Assembly: GCA_021812735.1 (NCBI GenBank)
Contig: JAKAMV010000182.1
Span: 1 to 13,105 of the forward strand
Source of the DNA: Chloroflexota bacterium
Lineage (GTDB): Bacteria > Chloroflexota > Limnocylindria > Limnocylindrales > CSP1-4
Length of the DNA: 13,105 bases
Direction of reading: 5' to 3'
Shown here: in pieces, positions 1-6,730 of the stretch
Layout: every line of letters begins with the position of its first letter
How positions within the stretch are numbered: position 1 is the first letter of the stretch
Program-made: the position numbers and the translations under genes
Notes under the pieces: generated by a model
The model's database searches: none
The model's input: only the letters and a program-made list of their open reading frames with translations
What the model was told of the DNA's origin: nothing

Positions 1-1157
1 TCGAGGCCGCGGTGCAGCGAAGCCAACACGTTCCAGTATCCCGGCCGTCCGCGGTCGATGCCGAGCGCCCACAGTCCTACGCCGGCCAGTCCCCGCCGCA
101 GCGCGAGCTGCGCTTTCGGTGCGAGCGTCGCGGCGTCGTCGTAGTAGATCTGCGTCCACGTCGCGTCGGCCGCGTCCCAACCTGTCAGCACCACCGCCTG
201 TTCGAGCGGGTCGAAGCCCACCGACATGCGCGTGGCGGCGTCGGGCAGGTCTTTCACGAAGATCGGCCCGCCGCCTCCGTAGGCCGCCGTCGACTGGCGG
301 GCACTGCGCAGCGCGGGCGTGACGGTCGGCCACTGACGACCGTAGAGCGGCAGGCCCAGGATCAGCTTCTGCGCCGGCACGCCGTTCGCCGCGTAGGTGT
401 CGAGACTCCACGTGAGGTTCTGCGTGCCGCTGGTCGTCAGCAACGGGTCGATGCTCCCCACCGGGTCGCTGCCCGCGGAACGGTATCCATAGCCCATCAG
501 GAAGACGCGGTCGGCGCCGTTGGCGACGGCCGCCGCCGCCATCTTCGCGCCGCTCGTGCTCGAGTTCGTGGCCACGCTCACCTGCGCGGCCGGGTCGTAC
601 GCCACGACCGCATCCCGAACCGCCGCCACGAAGGTGCCGTACTCGTCGAAATACGTGCCCGACAGCCCTTCGATGTCGATGTTGAGGCCGTCTGCGCCGA
701 TCTGCTTGAGCAGCGCGATCGCGTTGGTGATGAAGGTCCCCTGGGCCTGCGGGCCGGAGAGGAACTGCGCGTTGTGGTCGGCGTTGAACGACTCGAACGT
801 GACGATGACGCGATCGCCGACGGCGTGGGCATGCCGGATGATCGTGGCGGCGAGGTCGCTCGTCACGGCCCGGTAGCCCGCGTCGGTCGTGTTGAAGCTG
901 CCATCGGTGCGGAACGCGACGCCGAAGAGCGCGATCGTGTCGAGCACGGCATAAGGGAGGTACGCGTCAGTGGTCGAGTCGAGTTCCCAGTAGGGGAGAT
1001 AGCCGAAGACGTCGATCGTCCGTGACGCGACCTGGCCGGGCTGCAGCGGTGCGTTGGTCTGAGCGAGCACGCGCGTCGGCGGCGACGGCGGGACGCCCGG
1101 CGTGACCAGCAGCGCGAGGGCGAGGGCGCTGGCGAGAAATGGCCGGCGGGTGGACAT
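1..1157 (-). CDS. Secreted GH18 glycoside hydrolase (chitinase/spore-hydrolase-like), partial at window edge
   Basis: Reading leftwards from ATG at 1157, the frame stays open for 385 codons to base 1, so the C-terminus is outside the window. The N-terminus has a twin-arginine signature (T-R-R-P-F-L at residues 3-8), a hydrophobic stretch and a likely cleavage site after the Ala near 32, so Tat export is likely. The GH18 barrel starts near residue 48 (DVFGYLPYWE). The catalytic strand is DGLNIDIE at 156-163, the DxxDxDxE motif with Asn at the third-last acidic position and E163 as proton donor. Later GH18 features are LILGLPLYGRQW (265-276) and GVGLWALGID (359-368). The family cleaves beta-1,4-GlcNAc polymers such as chitin or peptidoglycan; the substrate here is undecided. 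A GGAG ribosome binding site lies 9 nt before the ATG. It lies 147 bp downstream of the SIMPL gene on the same strand. The family call is firm. Confidence 0.93.
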   Translation of the reverse strand, partial: MSTRRPFLASALALALLVTPGVPPSPPTRVLAQTNAPLQPGQVASRTIDVFGYLPYWELDSTTDAYLPYAVLDTIALFGVAFRTDGSFNTTDAGYRAVTSDLAATIIRHAHAVGDRVIVTFESFNADHNAQFLSGPQAQGTFITNAIALLKQIGADGLNIDIEGLSGTYFDEYGTFVAAVRDAVVAYDPAAQVSVATNSSTSGAKMAAAAVANGADRVFLMGYGYRSAGSDPVGSIDPLLTTSGTQNLTWSLDTYAANGVPAQKLILGLPLYGRQWPTVTPALRSARQSTAAYGGGGPIFVKDLPDAATRMSVGFDPLEQAVVLTGWDAADATWTQIYYDDAATLAPKAQLALRRGLAGVGLWALGIDRGRPGYWNVLASLHRGL

Positions 1158-1304
1158 GCGCGCGGTCTCCGGGCTGGCTCGATAACCGCTCCTCAGGGTA
1201 GCCGACGCGTCACCACTCGGCCGGCTTAGGACCGCGCGGCCCCGCCTGCCCCCACCGGCCGCCCCGCCAGCTGGGCTCGCTCGGATCGGCCGACCGCGTC
1301 TACG
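1158..1304 (-). promoter_or_regulatory. 5' leader of the GH18 gene, possible structured RNA
   Basis: This 147-bp spacer between the SIMPL stop and the GH18 start reads, on the minus strand, as a G-rich stretch (several GGGG runs) followed by GTGACGC, GGCTACC, GAGCCAG and CCCGGAGACCG just before the ATG. AGCCCGGAGACC resembles the 3' box of cobalamin riboswitches, and the GACGC / AGCC-type pieces loosely recall GEMM-I. Neither full consensus can be traced by eye. GGAG in this box also serves as the ribosome binding site, so the match may be coincidental. No T-run terminator for the SIMPL gene is visible. Confidence 0.22.
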
Positions 1305-2072
1305 TCAGTCGATCGCGTAGGTGATCTCGACCTCGACCGTCACCTCGAACGACCCGGGGACGATCGGTGTCGCGGCCCCCGCGCCCATCGCTGGCGCGGC
1401 CATCGCGAACGGCGTCGGCTGAGGGGCGCTCGTCTCGGTGATCGAGATCGGCGCACCGAGCGTGACGTTCGCAGCCGCTGCCAGTGCCTGCGCGCGCGCC
1501 TTCGCATCGGCCACCGCCGCGGTCCGGGCCTGCGTGGTCGCGGCGTCCGGGTCGGCCACTGACAGCGAGACGCCCTGGACCTGGGTCGCACCCGCGGCGA
1601 CCGCGTCGTCGATGAGCGAGCCGGTGTCGCTCAGGTTGCGCACCTTGACCGAGAGCGACTGCGTAGCCTCGTAGCCGACCAACTTCTGTGAGTTACCGCT
1701 GTAGTTGTAGACGGGCCCCAGCGAAACGTTCACCGTCGCCATGTCGGCGGGAGCGACGTTGTGCTGTTTGACGGCGGCGATCACGGCGTTCATACGGCTC
1801 GATGCGTCCGCCTGCGCGGCCCGCGCGCTGGACTGGCGGACGTCCACGCCCAGTACGACGGTCGCCAGGTCGGGGACGAGCGTGACCGTGCCGGTACCGT
1901 GGACAGTGATCGACGGCTGCGCGCTCGAGCTCGCGTTGACGGCGGCGAGCTGCCCACCGCCAGGAAACACCTGTTCGCGGCCCGCCAGCGCGGGCGAGGC
2001 AACGGCAGCGCCAGCGAGCACGAGGGCCGCGAGCGCGACCACAGTGGATGCGGTCAAGGATGTGCGTCGCAT
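1305..2072 (-). CDS. Secreted SIMPL-domain (DUF541, BP26/OMP28-like) protein
   Basis: 255 residues. ATG at 2072 is chosen because GGGAGGA lies about 8 nt upstream and a Sec-type signal follows at once: Arg-Arg, a long Ala/Leu/Val core, and an A-x-A site near residue 30 (SPALA then GREQ). Longer in-frame starts have no signal. The mature protein opens with the hallmark SITVHGTGTVTLVPDLA, continues through an Ala-rich helical part containing VKQHNVAPADMATVNVSL and GYEATQSLSVKVRNL, and ends in EVTVEVEITYAID, all typical of SIMPL proteins. The family occurs in many bacterial envelopes and has no enzymatic role established across it; some members are antigens or help tolerate stress. The tail has an Ala/Pro/Met-rich insert. 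It is transcribed divergently from the M20 gene and precedes GH18 on the same strand. Confidence 0.92.
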   Translation of the reverse strand: MRRTSLTASTVVALAALVLAGAAVASPALAGREQVFPGGGQLAAVNASSSAQPSITVHGTGTVTLVPDLATVVLGVDVRQSSARAAQADASSRMNAVIAAVKQHNVAPADMATVNVSLGPVYNYSGNSQKLVGYEATQSLSVKVRNLSDTGSLIDDAVAAGATQVQGVSLSVADPDAATTQARTAAVADAKARAQALAAAANVTLGAPISITETSAPQPTPFAMAAPAMGAGAATPIVPGSFEVTVEVEITYAID

Positions 2073-2109
2073 GTGCGTGTCCTCCCAATGAACCGGCCGG
2101 CAGCGTCGG

Positions 2110-2120
2110 CACACAGTGTG
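2110..2120. promoter_or_regulatory. Palindrome CACACAGTGTG in the divergent intergenic region
   Basis: An 11-bp perfect palindrome lies 38 bp upstream of the SIMPL start, within the 213-bp divergent spacer 2073-2285. Its position would suit an operator for the SIMPL promoter. No partner repeat was seen, so this is only a candidate site. Confidence 0.2.
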
Positions 2121-2248
2121 GGACGCCGCCGCGAGCGTGGCAGTTCCCGGGGATCGCGGTCCTGGGCCGCCTCGCTTCCCCGGTGGCAGCGGCCCGGCGC
2201 CGCTAGGGTTCATGGTGCTGGCGACTTCCGACGGCGTCAGTTGCTCCG

Positions 2249-2279
2249 TTGCGCCGGCGGGATCCGGCCGCGGCATACT
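2249..2279 (+). promoter_or_regulatory. Candidate leaderless promoter of the M20 gene
   Basis: TTGCGC (2249-2254) and CATACT (2274-2279) are separated by 19 bp. The ATG follows the -10 by exactly 6 nt, which would put +1 on the start codon. No Shine-Dalgarno precedes this ATG (the bases are CCCTCC), which agrees with a leaderless transcript. The same 6-nt spacing recurs before the leader ORF at 3858 and the antitoxin at 9256. Confidence 0.4.
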
Positions 2280-2285
2280 CCCTCC

Positions 2286-3500
2286 ATGACAGCCCACCCC
2301 TCACCTCTCCCGTCCCTCCTCTCCGAGGCCCGTGCCCTCCTGCCCGAGATCGTCGCGCTACGGCGTACGCTCCACCGCCGCCCAGAGGTCGGCCTACAGC
2401 TCCCCTTCACCCAGTCGGTCGTGGTCGCCGAGCTCGAACGGCTCGGGCTGCAGCCACACCTTGGTCGATCCGTCAGCTCCGTCACGGCCGTCGTCGCAGG
2501 CGCTCACCCTGGCCCGACGATCCTGCTGCGCGGTGACATGGACGGGCTGCCGCTGCACGAGGACACGGGGCTCGCGTTCGCGTCCGAGACCGGCGACACG
2601 ATGCACGCCTGCGGGCACGATACGCACGTCGCCATGTTGCTCGGCGCCGCCCGGCTGCTGGTCGCGCGCCGCGAGCAGTTCGCCGGGAACGTGCTGCTGA
2701 TGTTTCAGCCCGGCGAGGAGGGTTGGCATGGCGCGCGCTACATGCTCGAGGAGGGATTGCTCGGGGCCGCACCCAGCGCCGTCACCAGTGCCTTCGCGAT
2801 CCATATCTCGACGCGTTACGCGACCGGCACGATCCATCTGCGCGCGGGAGCGATCTACGCGGCGGCCGACACGATCCGCCTGACCGTGCGCGGGCGCGGC
2901 GGGCACGCCTCGACGCCTCATCTGGCCCTCGACCCCATCCCCGTCGCCGCCGAGATCGTCCTCGCGCTCCAGTCGATGGTCACGCGGACGGTCGATGTCT
3001 TCGACCCGGCCGTCGTCACCATCGCCCATGTCATGGCGGGTACGAGGGACAACATCATCCCGGAGACGGCCCTCATCGAGGGAACGATCCGCACGGTCTC
3101 CGAGGCGACCCGTGCGGCGGTGCATGCCGGCGTGCGACGCGTGGTCGACGGTATCTGTGCGGCGCACGGTGCGAGCGCGGAGCTGGAGATCGAGCCGGGG
3201 TACGGCGTGACGGTGAACGACGCGGACTTCGCCGCCCTGGTGCGCAACGTGGCCACCGACCTGCTCGGCGCCGACTCCGTGCACGCCCTCGACGCGCCGG
3301 TCATGGGCGCGGAGGACTTTTCGTATGTGCTCCAGCGGGTGCCGGGTGCGATGTGCCATTTGGGAGCGCGGCCGCCGGAGGTGGACGAGGCGACGGCCCC
3401 GCAGAACCACTCGAACCGCGTCGTGTTCGACGAACCGGCGATGGCGGTGGGGGCGGCTCTCCACGCGGCGGTGGCGCTGCGCTACCTGGGCGGCGGGTAG
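2286..3500 (+). CDS. M20 family metallo-amidohydrolase (N-acyl amino acid / hippurate-type)
   Basis: 404 residues, normal for M20D amidohydrolases (hippuricase, IAA-amino-acid and N-acyl-L-amino-acid hydrolases). Family signatures in order: LRRTLHRRPEVGLQ (25-38); LRGDMDGLPL (81-90); HACGHDTHVAMLLGAARLL (107-125) with metal ligands C109 and H111; FQPGEEG (140-146) with catalytic and metal-binding Glu 144 and 145; AIHI with H173; RGRGGHASTPHLALDPI (202-218), the lid/dimerisation motif; GAEDFSYVLQ (341-350); and NHSNRVVFDE with terminal ligand H375. All key residues are present. The protein probably removes acyl groups from amino-acid conjugates in the cytosol (no signal peptide); the substrate cannot be read from sequence. 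ATG at 2286 is chosen because the family N-terminus begins shortly after it. A longer upstream frame exists but overlaps the SIMPL gene antisense and looks non-coding. Confidence 0.95.
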   Translation: MTAHPSPLPSLLSEARALLPEIVALRRTLHRRPEVGLQLPFTQSVVVAELERLGLQPHLGRSVSSVTAVVAGAHPGPTILLRGDMDGLPLHEDTGLAFASETGDTMHACGHDTHVAMLLGAARLLVARREQFAGNVLLMFQPGEEGWHGARYMLEEGLLGAAPSAVTSAFAIHISTRYATGTIHLRAGAIYAAADTIRLTVRGRGGHASTPHLALDPIPVAAEIVLALQSMVTRTVDVFDPAVVTIAHVMAGTRDNIIPETALIEGTIRTVSEATRAAVHAGVRRVVDGICAAHGASAELEIEPGYGVTVNDADFAALVRNVATDLLGADSVHALDAPVMGAEDFSYVLQRVPGAMCHLGARPPEVDEATAPQNHSNRVVFDEPAMAVGAALHAAVALRYLGGG

Positions 3501-3822
3501 AGACAGGGGCGCGTCGAGGGACCAGGAGCTGCCGTGCACGGCGCGGCCCTCGCTGCGAGGTCGTTCTTCCCGAACGCTACGCTTCCCGAACGCCAGCCGC
3601 GTGGGCTGGCACCTGTAGGGCAGCACGCGCGCATCGTGGCCCGGGGTCGCCGGTCTGGTCGCGCTGGGGAGGGAACCACGAGCGCGCTGCGGCGACGAAG
3701 GCGCTGACCGGCGCCCTCGGCCCGGTGCGGTGCTCGCTGGGGCGCAGCGTGTGTATGGCCATCGGCGCCGTCAGGGTTCACACGGCGCCGTCGCGGCCAT
3801 CCACACCGCGCCGTCACGGGCG
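3501..3822 (+). repeat. Gene-free spacer with short repeats upstream of the sulfur operon promoter
   Basis: No credible gene is seen. CTTCCCGAACG occurs at 3566-3576 and 3582-3592; the first copy is also the right arm of a CGTTC/GAACG hairpin. Three copies of a core (G/C)GCGCCGTC lie at 3764-3772, 3784-3792 and 3807-3815, starts 20 and 23 bp apart, the last ending 7 bp before the -35 box at 3823. CGCTGACCGGCGC at 3702-3714 nearly repeats CGTTGACCGGCGC at 3821-3833, which contains the -35. The three spaced cores could be operator half-sites. Confidence 0.4.
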
Positions 3823-3851
3823 TTGACCGGCGCGGTGCACCTCTCTACACT
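3823..3851 (+). promoter_or_regulatory. Sigma-70-type promoter of the leader ORF / dsrE2 / tusA operon
   Basis: TTGACC (3823-3828) and TACACT (3846-3851) are separated by an ideal 17 bp. This is the best promoter in the window. Six bases later comes ATG at 3858, so the predicted +1 coincides with the A of the start codon, giving a leaderless mRNA. Three repeated (G/C)GCGCCGTC cores lie directly upstream and may bind a regulator. Confidence 0.65.
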
Positions 3852-3857
3852 CCGCGC

Positions 3858-3926
3858 ATGCGCCGAACCTGCGTCCCACCTCCGCACAGGCATTGCTGCG
3901 CCTGTCCGGGCGCCGGCGCGACCTGA
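3858..3926 (+). CDS. Cysteine-rich leader peptide, 22 aa, leaderless
   Basis: ATG at the predicted +1 opens 22 codons ending in TGA at 3924-3926. Cysteine codons are 5 (TGC), 13 (TGC), 14 (TGC) and 16 (TGT); the central part reads H-R-H-C-C-A-C-P. Four Cys in 22 residues is far above background for the proteins in this window. In mycobacteria, short leaderless ORFs with cysteine clusters are known to act as cysteine-responsive attenuators ahead of sulfur-related operons. The next genes here encode DsrE2 and TusA sulfur carriers, so the context matches. A hairpin and an anti-Shine-Dalgarno overlap its 3' end. The product is probably the act of translation rather than a functional peptide. A chance ORF cannot be excluded from one sequence. 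Confidence 0.6.
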   Translation: MRRTCVPPPHRHCCACPGAGAT

Positions 3927-3985
3927 ACCTCGTCCCCCGGGGTGCGCGCCGGCGATCGATCACCAGGCCGACGCACCTGAGGTTC
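3911..3985 (+). promoter_or_regulatory. Putative translational attenuator between leader ORF and dsrE2
   Basis: CGCCGGCGCG (3911-3920, leader codons 18-21) is perfectly complementary to CGCGCCGGCG (3945-3954), a 10-bp GC stem. ACC 3921-3923 can add three pairs to GGT 3941-3943 past one bulged base. The loop contains GAACCTC (3925-3931), which overlaps the leader stop codon and is perfectly complementary to GAGGTTC (3979-3985), the Shine-Dalgarno of dsrE2. The RBS could therefore be masked by a loop-to-RBS contact. A ribosome waiting on Cys codon 16 (3903-3905) would cover part of the left stem arm. No T-run follows, so control would be translational or Rho-dependent. Confidence 0.5.
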
Positions 3986-3989
3986 TCCC

Positions 3990-4559
3990 ATGGTTGCTCC
4001 TTCCTCGACCGCCGCACCGATTGCGGCCGCCGAACCCGCCATCGCTCCCGCGCCCCAGCCGACCTCCGCGGCTGAGAAGCCCATCAAGGAGGGCGTCACG
4101 ATCGTCGTCTTCTCCGGGGACTTCGACCGCGTGCAGGCCGCGTTCAACATCGCCGTCGGTGCGGCATCCGCCGGACTCCCGGTCACCATGTTCTTCACGT
4201 TCTGGGGGCTCGACGTGATCACGCGGCCGAACGCCTCCCGCGTGGGCCGCGACCCGTTGCGCACGGCGTTCCGCTGGCTGAAGCCCGGCGGGGCGAGCCG
4301 CCTCCCGCTGACACGCTTCAACTTCCTGGGCCTCGGGCCCGTGCTCATGCGCCGGCTGATGGGCCAGTTCCAGATGCCGACCGTCGATCAGATGATCGAG
4401 CTGGCGCACTCGCTCGGCGTGCGCTTCATCGCCTGCACGATCACGATGGGCGTGATGGGCCTCACGAAGGCCGATCTGCTTCCGATCGTCGATTCGTACG
4501 CGGGAGTCGCCACATACCTCGCGGACGCCCGCGGCAGCGACGTCAACCTCTTCATCTGA
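3990..4559 (+). CDS. DsrE/DsrF/DrsH-like sulfur carrier (DsrE2 type)
   Basis: 189 residues. ATG at 3990 is preceded by GAGG with 7-nt spacing. Residues 1-34 are an Ala/Pro-rich, probably disordered extension. The DsrE-like fold starts at VTIVVFSGDFDRVQAAFNIAVGAASAG (36-62), then VTMFFTFWGLDVI (65-77), a variable middle with LMGQFQMP (123-130), and MIELAHSLGVRFIACTITMGVMG (135-157). C149 in IACT is the conserved persulfide-carrying cysteine of DsrE2 proteins. The hydrophobic MFFTFWG and GVMG segments are typical of the family. The family works with TusA and rhodaneses in cytoplasmic persulfide relay, and with Dsr/sHdr sulfur oxidation in some organisms; no such enzyme is visible nearby. It is the first main gene behind the cysteine-rich leader, with tusA 90 bp downstream. 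Confidence 0.9.
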   Translation: MVAPSSTAAPIAAAEPAIAPAPQPTSAAEKPIKEGVTIVVFSGDFDRVQAAFNIAVGAASAGLPVTMFFTFWGLDVITRPNASRVGRDPLRTAFRWLKPGGASRLPLTRFNFLGLGPVLMRRLMGQFQMPTVDQMIELAHSLGVRFIACTITMGVMGLTKADLLPIVDSYAGVATYLADARGSDVNLFI

Positions 4560-4649
4560 CATGCCCATCGGGTCCCGCACGCATGCGCTCCACGACCGCG
4601 CCGTCTCCGTACGCTCGGCGACGGCCACGTTCAGAGAAAGGCGACTTCC

Positions 4650-4913
4650 ATGACCGCTCAACACCCCACGCCCGCCCTCCCGCGCGCCGACGTCGTCGTC
4701 GACGCCTCGGGTTTCCTCTGCCCGATGCCGATCGTCAAGCTCGCCCAGGCTGTCAAGTCGGTGGCAGTGGGCCAGATCGTCGAGGTGGTCGCGACCGACC
4801 CCGGCATCTTGGCCGATGCGCCTGCCTGGGCGCAGATGAGCCGGCACGACATCATCGGCGCGTATTCGGAGGGGGACCGCCACCACTTCTGGTTCCGCAA
4901 GCTGCACGAGTGA
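4650..4913 (+). CDS. tusA: TusA family sulfurtransferase / sulfur carrier
   Basis: 87 residues, standard for TusA (about 80). ATG at 4650 has AGAAAGGCG 8-10 nt upstream. The signature DASGFLCPMPIVKLAQAV (18-35) carries the C-P-x-P motif with persulfide cysteine C24 and prolines 25 and 27. Then come VGQIVEVVATDPGILADAPAWAQ (the TusA EVxxTDPG strand-turn), and a C-terminal strand FWFRK. TusA proteins take sulfane sulfur from a cysteine desulfurase or rhodanese and pass it to tRNA thiolation, molybdenum cofactor or DsrE-type partners. Adjacency to DsrE2 suggests a carrier pair that hands sulfur to each other. The symbol is used in the family sense; whether it serves tRNA modification here is unknown. 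Confidence 0.93.
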   Translation: MTAQHPTPALPRADVVVDASGFLCPMPIVKLAQAVKSVAVGQIVEVVATDPGILADAPAWAQMSRHDIIGAYSEGDRHHFWFRKLHE

Positions 4914-4973
4914 ACGAGGCTGGTCCAGGTGGTGCCGACGCGCCGTCTGGGCTCGCCGCAGGGGGGATCTGCC

Positions 4974-5489
4974 GTGCGCCCGATCGAGTTACAGACGCTC
5001 TTCCGCCACAACCGGGCGTCGAACGAGCGCCTGCTCTCCGCCGCTGCGCAGGTCCCGCCCGACCGCTTGACCACCCCCGCACCAGTGAGCCACGGCAGCC
5101 TGCTCGGCACACTGGCCCATGTCTACGCGGCCGAACGGATCTGGCGGATGCGCTGCCAGGAGGGCGTGTCGCCCGCGGCGCTGCCAACCGGCGCGGATTT
5201 CGAGACGCTCGCCGCGCTGCGCGACCGCTGGGCAGCCGAGACGGCTAGCTGGGCGGCGTACCTCGCGGGGCTCGAGGAGGGCGATCTAGATCGTGCGGTC
5301 CGGTACACGAACACGACGGGGACGGTCTTCGAGACGCCGCTCTGGCAGATCATGCTGCACGTCGTGAACCACGGTACGCAGTTCCGAGGCGAGGCGGCCG
5401 TGCTGCTCACGCAGTACGGAGCGTCTCCAGGCGATCTCGACCTGATTGGCTACCTGAGGTCGGTCGAGCGGGTGTCGTCGGCTGGCTGA
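4974..5489 (+). CDS. DinB-like (DUF664-type) putative metal-dependent four-helix protein
   Basis: 171 residues from GTG at 4974, chosen because GGGGGGA lies about 7 nt upstream and the DinB first helix starts immediately (RPIELQTLFRHNRASNERLL). An in-frame GTG at 4929 would add 15 unconvincing residues. The three histidines expected for the metal site are H49 (LGTLAHVYAAERIW), H129 (LWQIMLHVVNH) and H133. The family includes bacillithiol/mycothiol-type S-transferases and many uncharacterised stress proteins. The gene follows tusA by 60 bp in the same direction and may share its operon, where a thiol-transferase role would make sense, but that is inference. Confidence 0.85.
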   Translation: MRPIELQTLFRHNRASNERLLSAAAQVPPDRLTTPAPVSHGSLLGTLAHVYAAERIWRMRCQEGVSPAALPTGADFETLAALRDRWAAETASWAAYLAGLEEGDLDRAVRYTNTTGTVFETPLWQIMLHVVNHGTQFRGEAAVLLTQYGASPGDLDLIGYLRSVERVSSAG

Positions 5490-5511
5490 CGGGTCGGCGA
5501 CCATGCGCGGT

Positions 5512-5530
5512 GCCGGCGAGCCGCGCCGGC
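5512..5530 (+). terminator. GC hairpin downstream of the DinB-like gene
   Basis: GCCGGCG (5512-5518) and CGCCGGC (5524-5530) form a perfect 7-bp stem with a 5-nt loop, 22 bp after the stop codon of the DinB-like gene. No T-tract follows, so it is at best a weak or Rho-assisted terminator at the end of the sulfur-carrier operon. Confidence 0.35.
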
Positions 5531-6126
5531 TCATCGAGGAGCCCGGCGCTCGGGAGCGTTGACCCTCCCGCCGGGCGGCGTCCTCGAGACGCTTGTGGGG
5601 GACGGGAACTACTGCGATCCGACCCCTGTGGCACCGGTGACCGTCGCCTTCGTGCCGGCCGGTGGGGACACTCGGATCGTGGCATCCGTCGGCCTCCCCA
5701 GCCGATCTGGCCGCCGTGCCGCCGCGTCTTGGCGCCCCGGGCTCCGCCGGGGATATCGAGATGCACCCCCGGGCGCCGTGGTCGCCGTGGCCACACGCGC
5801 CGAACCGCGCCGTCGCCACCGTGAGCAGCGGGAGCGGGCCGCCCCGGCCCCGGAACCCGGCGCTCTCGCGGAACCGGATCGCCGCCAGTGGCGTGGCATC
5901 CAGATTGGGGGCTTCCGCGTACGACTGGTCGAAAGGAACGGTACCGATCTCTCGCCGTGTCCCACCCGGGTTGCTGTCGCGTTCGTGCCGCTGTTGGTGT
6001 CGGCGAGCGTCGCAGCGGCGGCGCACCCCACGCTCACGGCCACCGTCCTGCCGAGCCACGGTGGGGCCTATGAGCTGATCGCGACTGCCGGCTCGAGCAG
6101 GGCGGTGGCGGAGGTTGTGGCCGTCT

Positions 6127-6228
6127 CAACGGCTGGTGGGGCCGCGGATGGCACGACCCTGGCGGCGACCGTCCTCGTGGCGCTCATCGGGAGTCGCAAC
6201 GGCTGGTGGGGCCGCGGATGGCACGACC
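6127..6228. repeat. 32-bp perfect direct repeat, 70-bp period
   Basis: Positions 6127-6158 and 6197-6228 are identical over 32 bp (CAACGGCTGGTGGGGCCGCG followed by GATGGCACGACC). The 70-bp offset is not a multiple of three, so the peptide TAGGAADGTT appears in two different plus-strand frames. This suggests a duplication followed by frame loss, or a non-coding repeat. Confidence 0.85.
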
Positions 6229-6384
6229 GGCGGCGCTGGCGGCACGAGCGGGGGCCATCGGGACCACGACCAGCGGGACCCCGGGGCTCTCCCGCCAACA
6301 CCTCCGGCGACCGACGCGGGAGCGGCGACACCATGACCCGCCGCGCCACCGTGACACCCGCGGCGACGCTCGCCGCCCACATCG

Positions 6385-6448
6385 CCCGCGGCCCGGTCCA
6401 CCCGCGGCCCGGCCCACCCGCGGTCCGGTCTACCCGCAGTCCGGTCCA
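6385..6448. repeat. Tandem repeat, four 16-bp units
   Basis: Four consecutive units: CCCGCGGCCCGGTCCA (6385-6400), CCCGCGGCCCGGCCCA (6401-6416), CCCGCGGTCCGGTCTA (6417-6432), CCCGCAGTCCGGTCCA (6433-6448), then a degenerate fifth start CCCGTGGG. A 16-bp period is not codon-compatible, which argues that this is non-coding. It is a possible variable-number repeat. Confidence 0.85.
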
Positions 6449-6730
6449 CCCGTGGGCAGAGGACCGAGTCTGTATGATCGCACGTGAAGTGCACAAACGG
6501 GACCCTGTTTGGGCGGTCTACCGATGGGCAGGCACGGTGCGCTTGCCCAGCACCTGCTCTTCGTTCGGCCGTAGGCTCCGCCTCGCGCTCGTCGCCGCGC
6601 CGCGCGCCGAGCCCGAGGCCGACACCGCAACGCGCCGCGTGCGTCATCCGATCCTGGGCCGAGGTGGACAGGTAGCCAACGCTGCGGGCAGGGCCGACGG
6701 TGTTGACATGACGTGCGAAATCGCGCCTGC

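Noticed and set aside
12..1025. Long plus-strand ORF opposite the GH18 gene
   Set aside because: Arg/Val/Gly-rich text with no domain; the minus strand reads a full GH18 barrel through the same bases.
1761..2285. Upstream extension of the M20 reading frame
   Set aside because: It is antisense to the SIMPL gene and its promoter region; M20 homology starts only just after ATG 2286.
2394..3626. 410-codon minus-strand ORF over the M20 gene
   Set aside because: His/Arg-rich shadow of an unmistakable plus-strand M20 protein with all metal ligands.
3960..4907. 315-codon minus-strand ORF over dsrE2 and tusA
   Set aside because: Low-complexity shadow; both plus-strand proteins carry family motifs and ribosome binding sites.
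6385..6448. CRISPR-like array
   Set aside because: The 16-bp units are contiguous with no spacers, and no cas genes are present.
6703..6725. TTGACA as a promoter -35
   Set aside because: No -10-like hexamer at 16-19 bp and no gene follows before the IS end.
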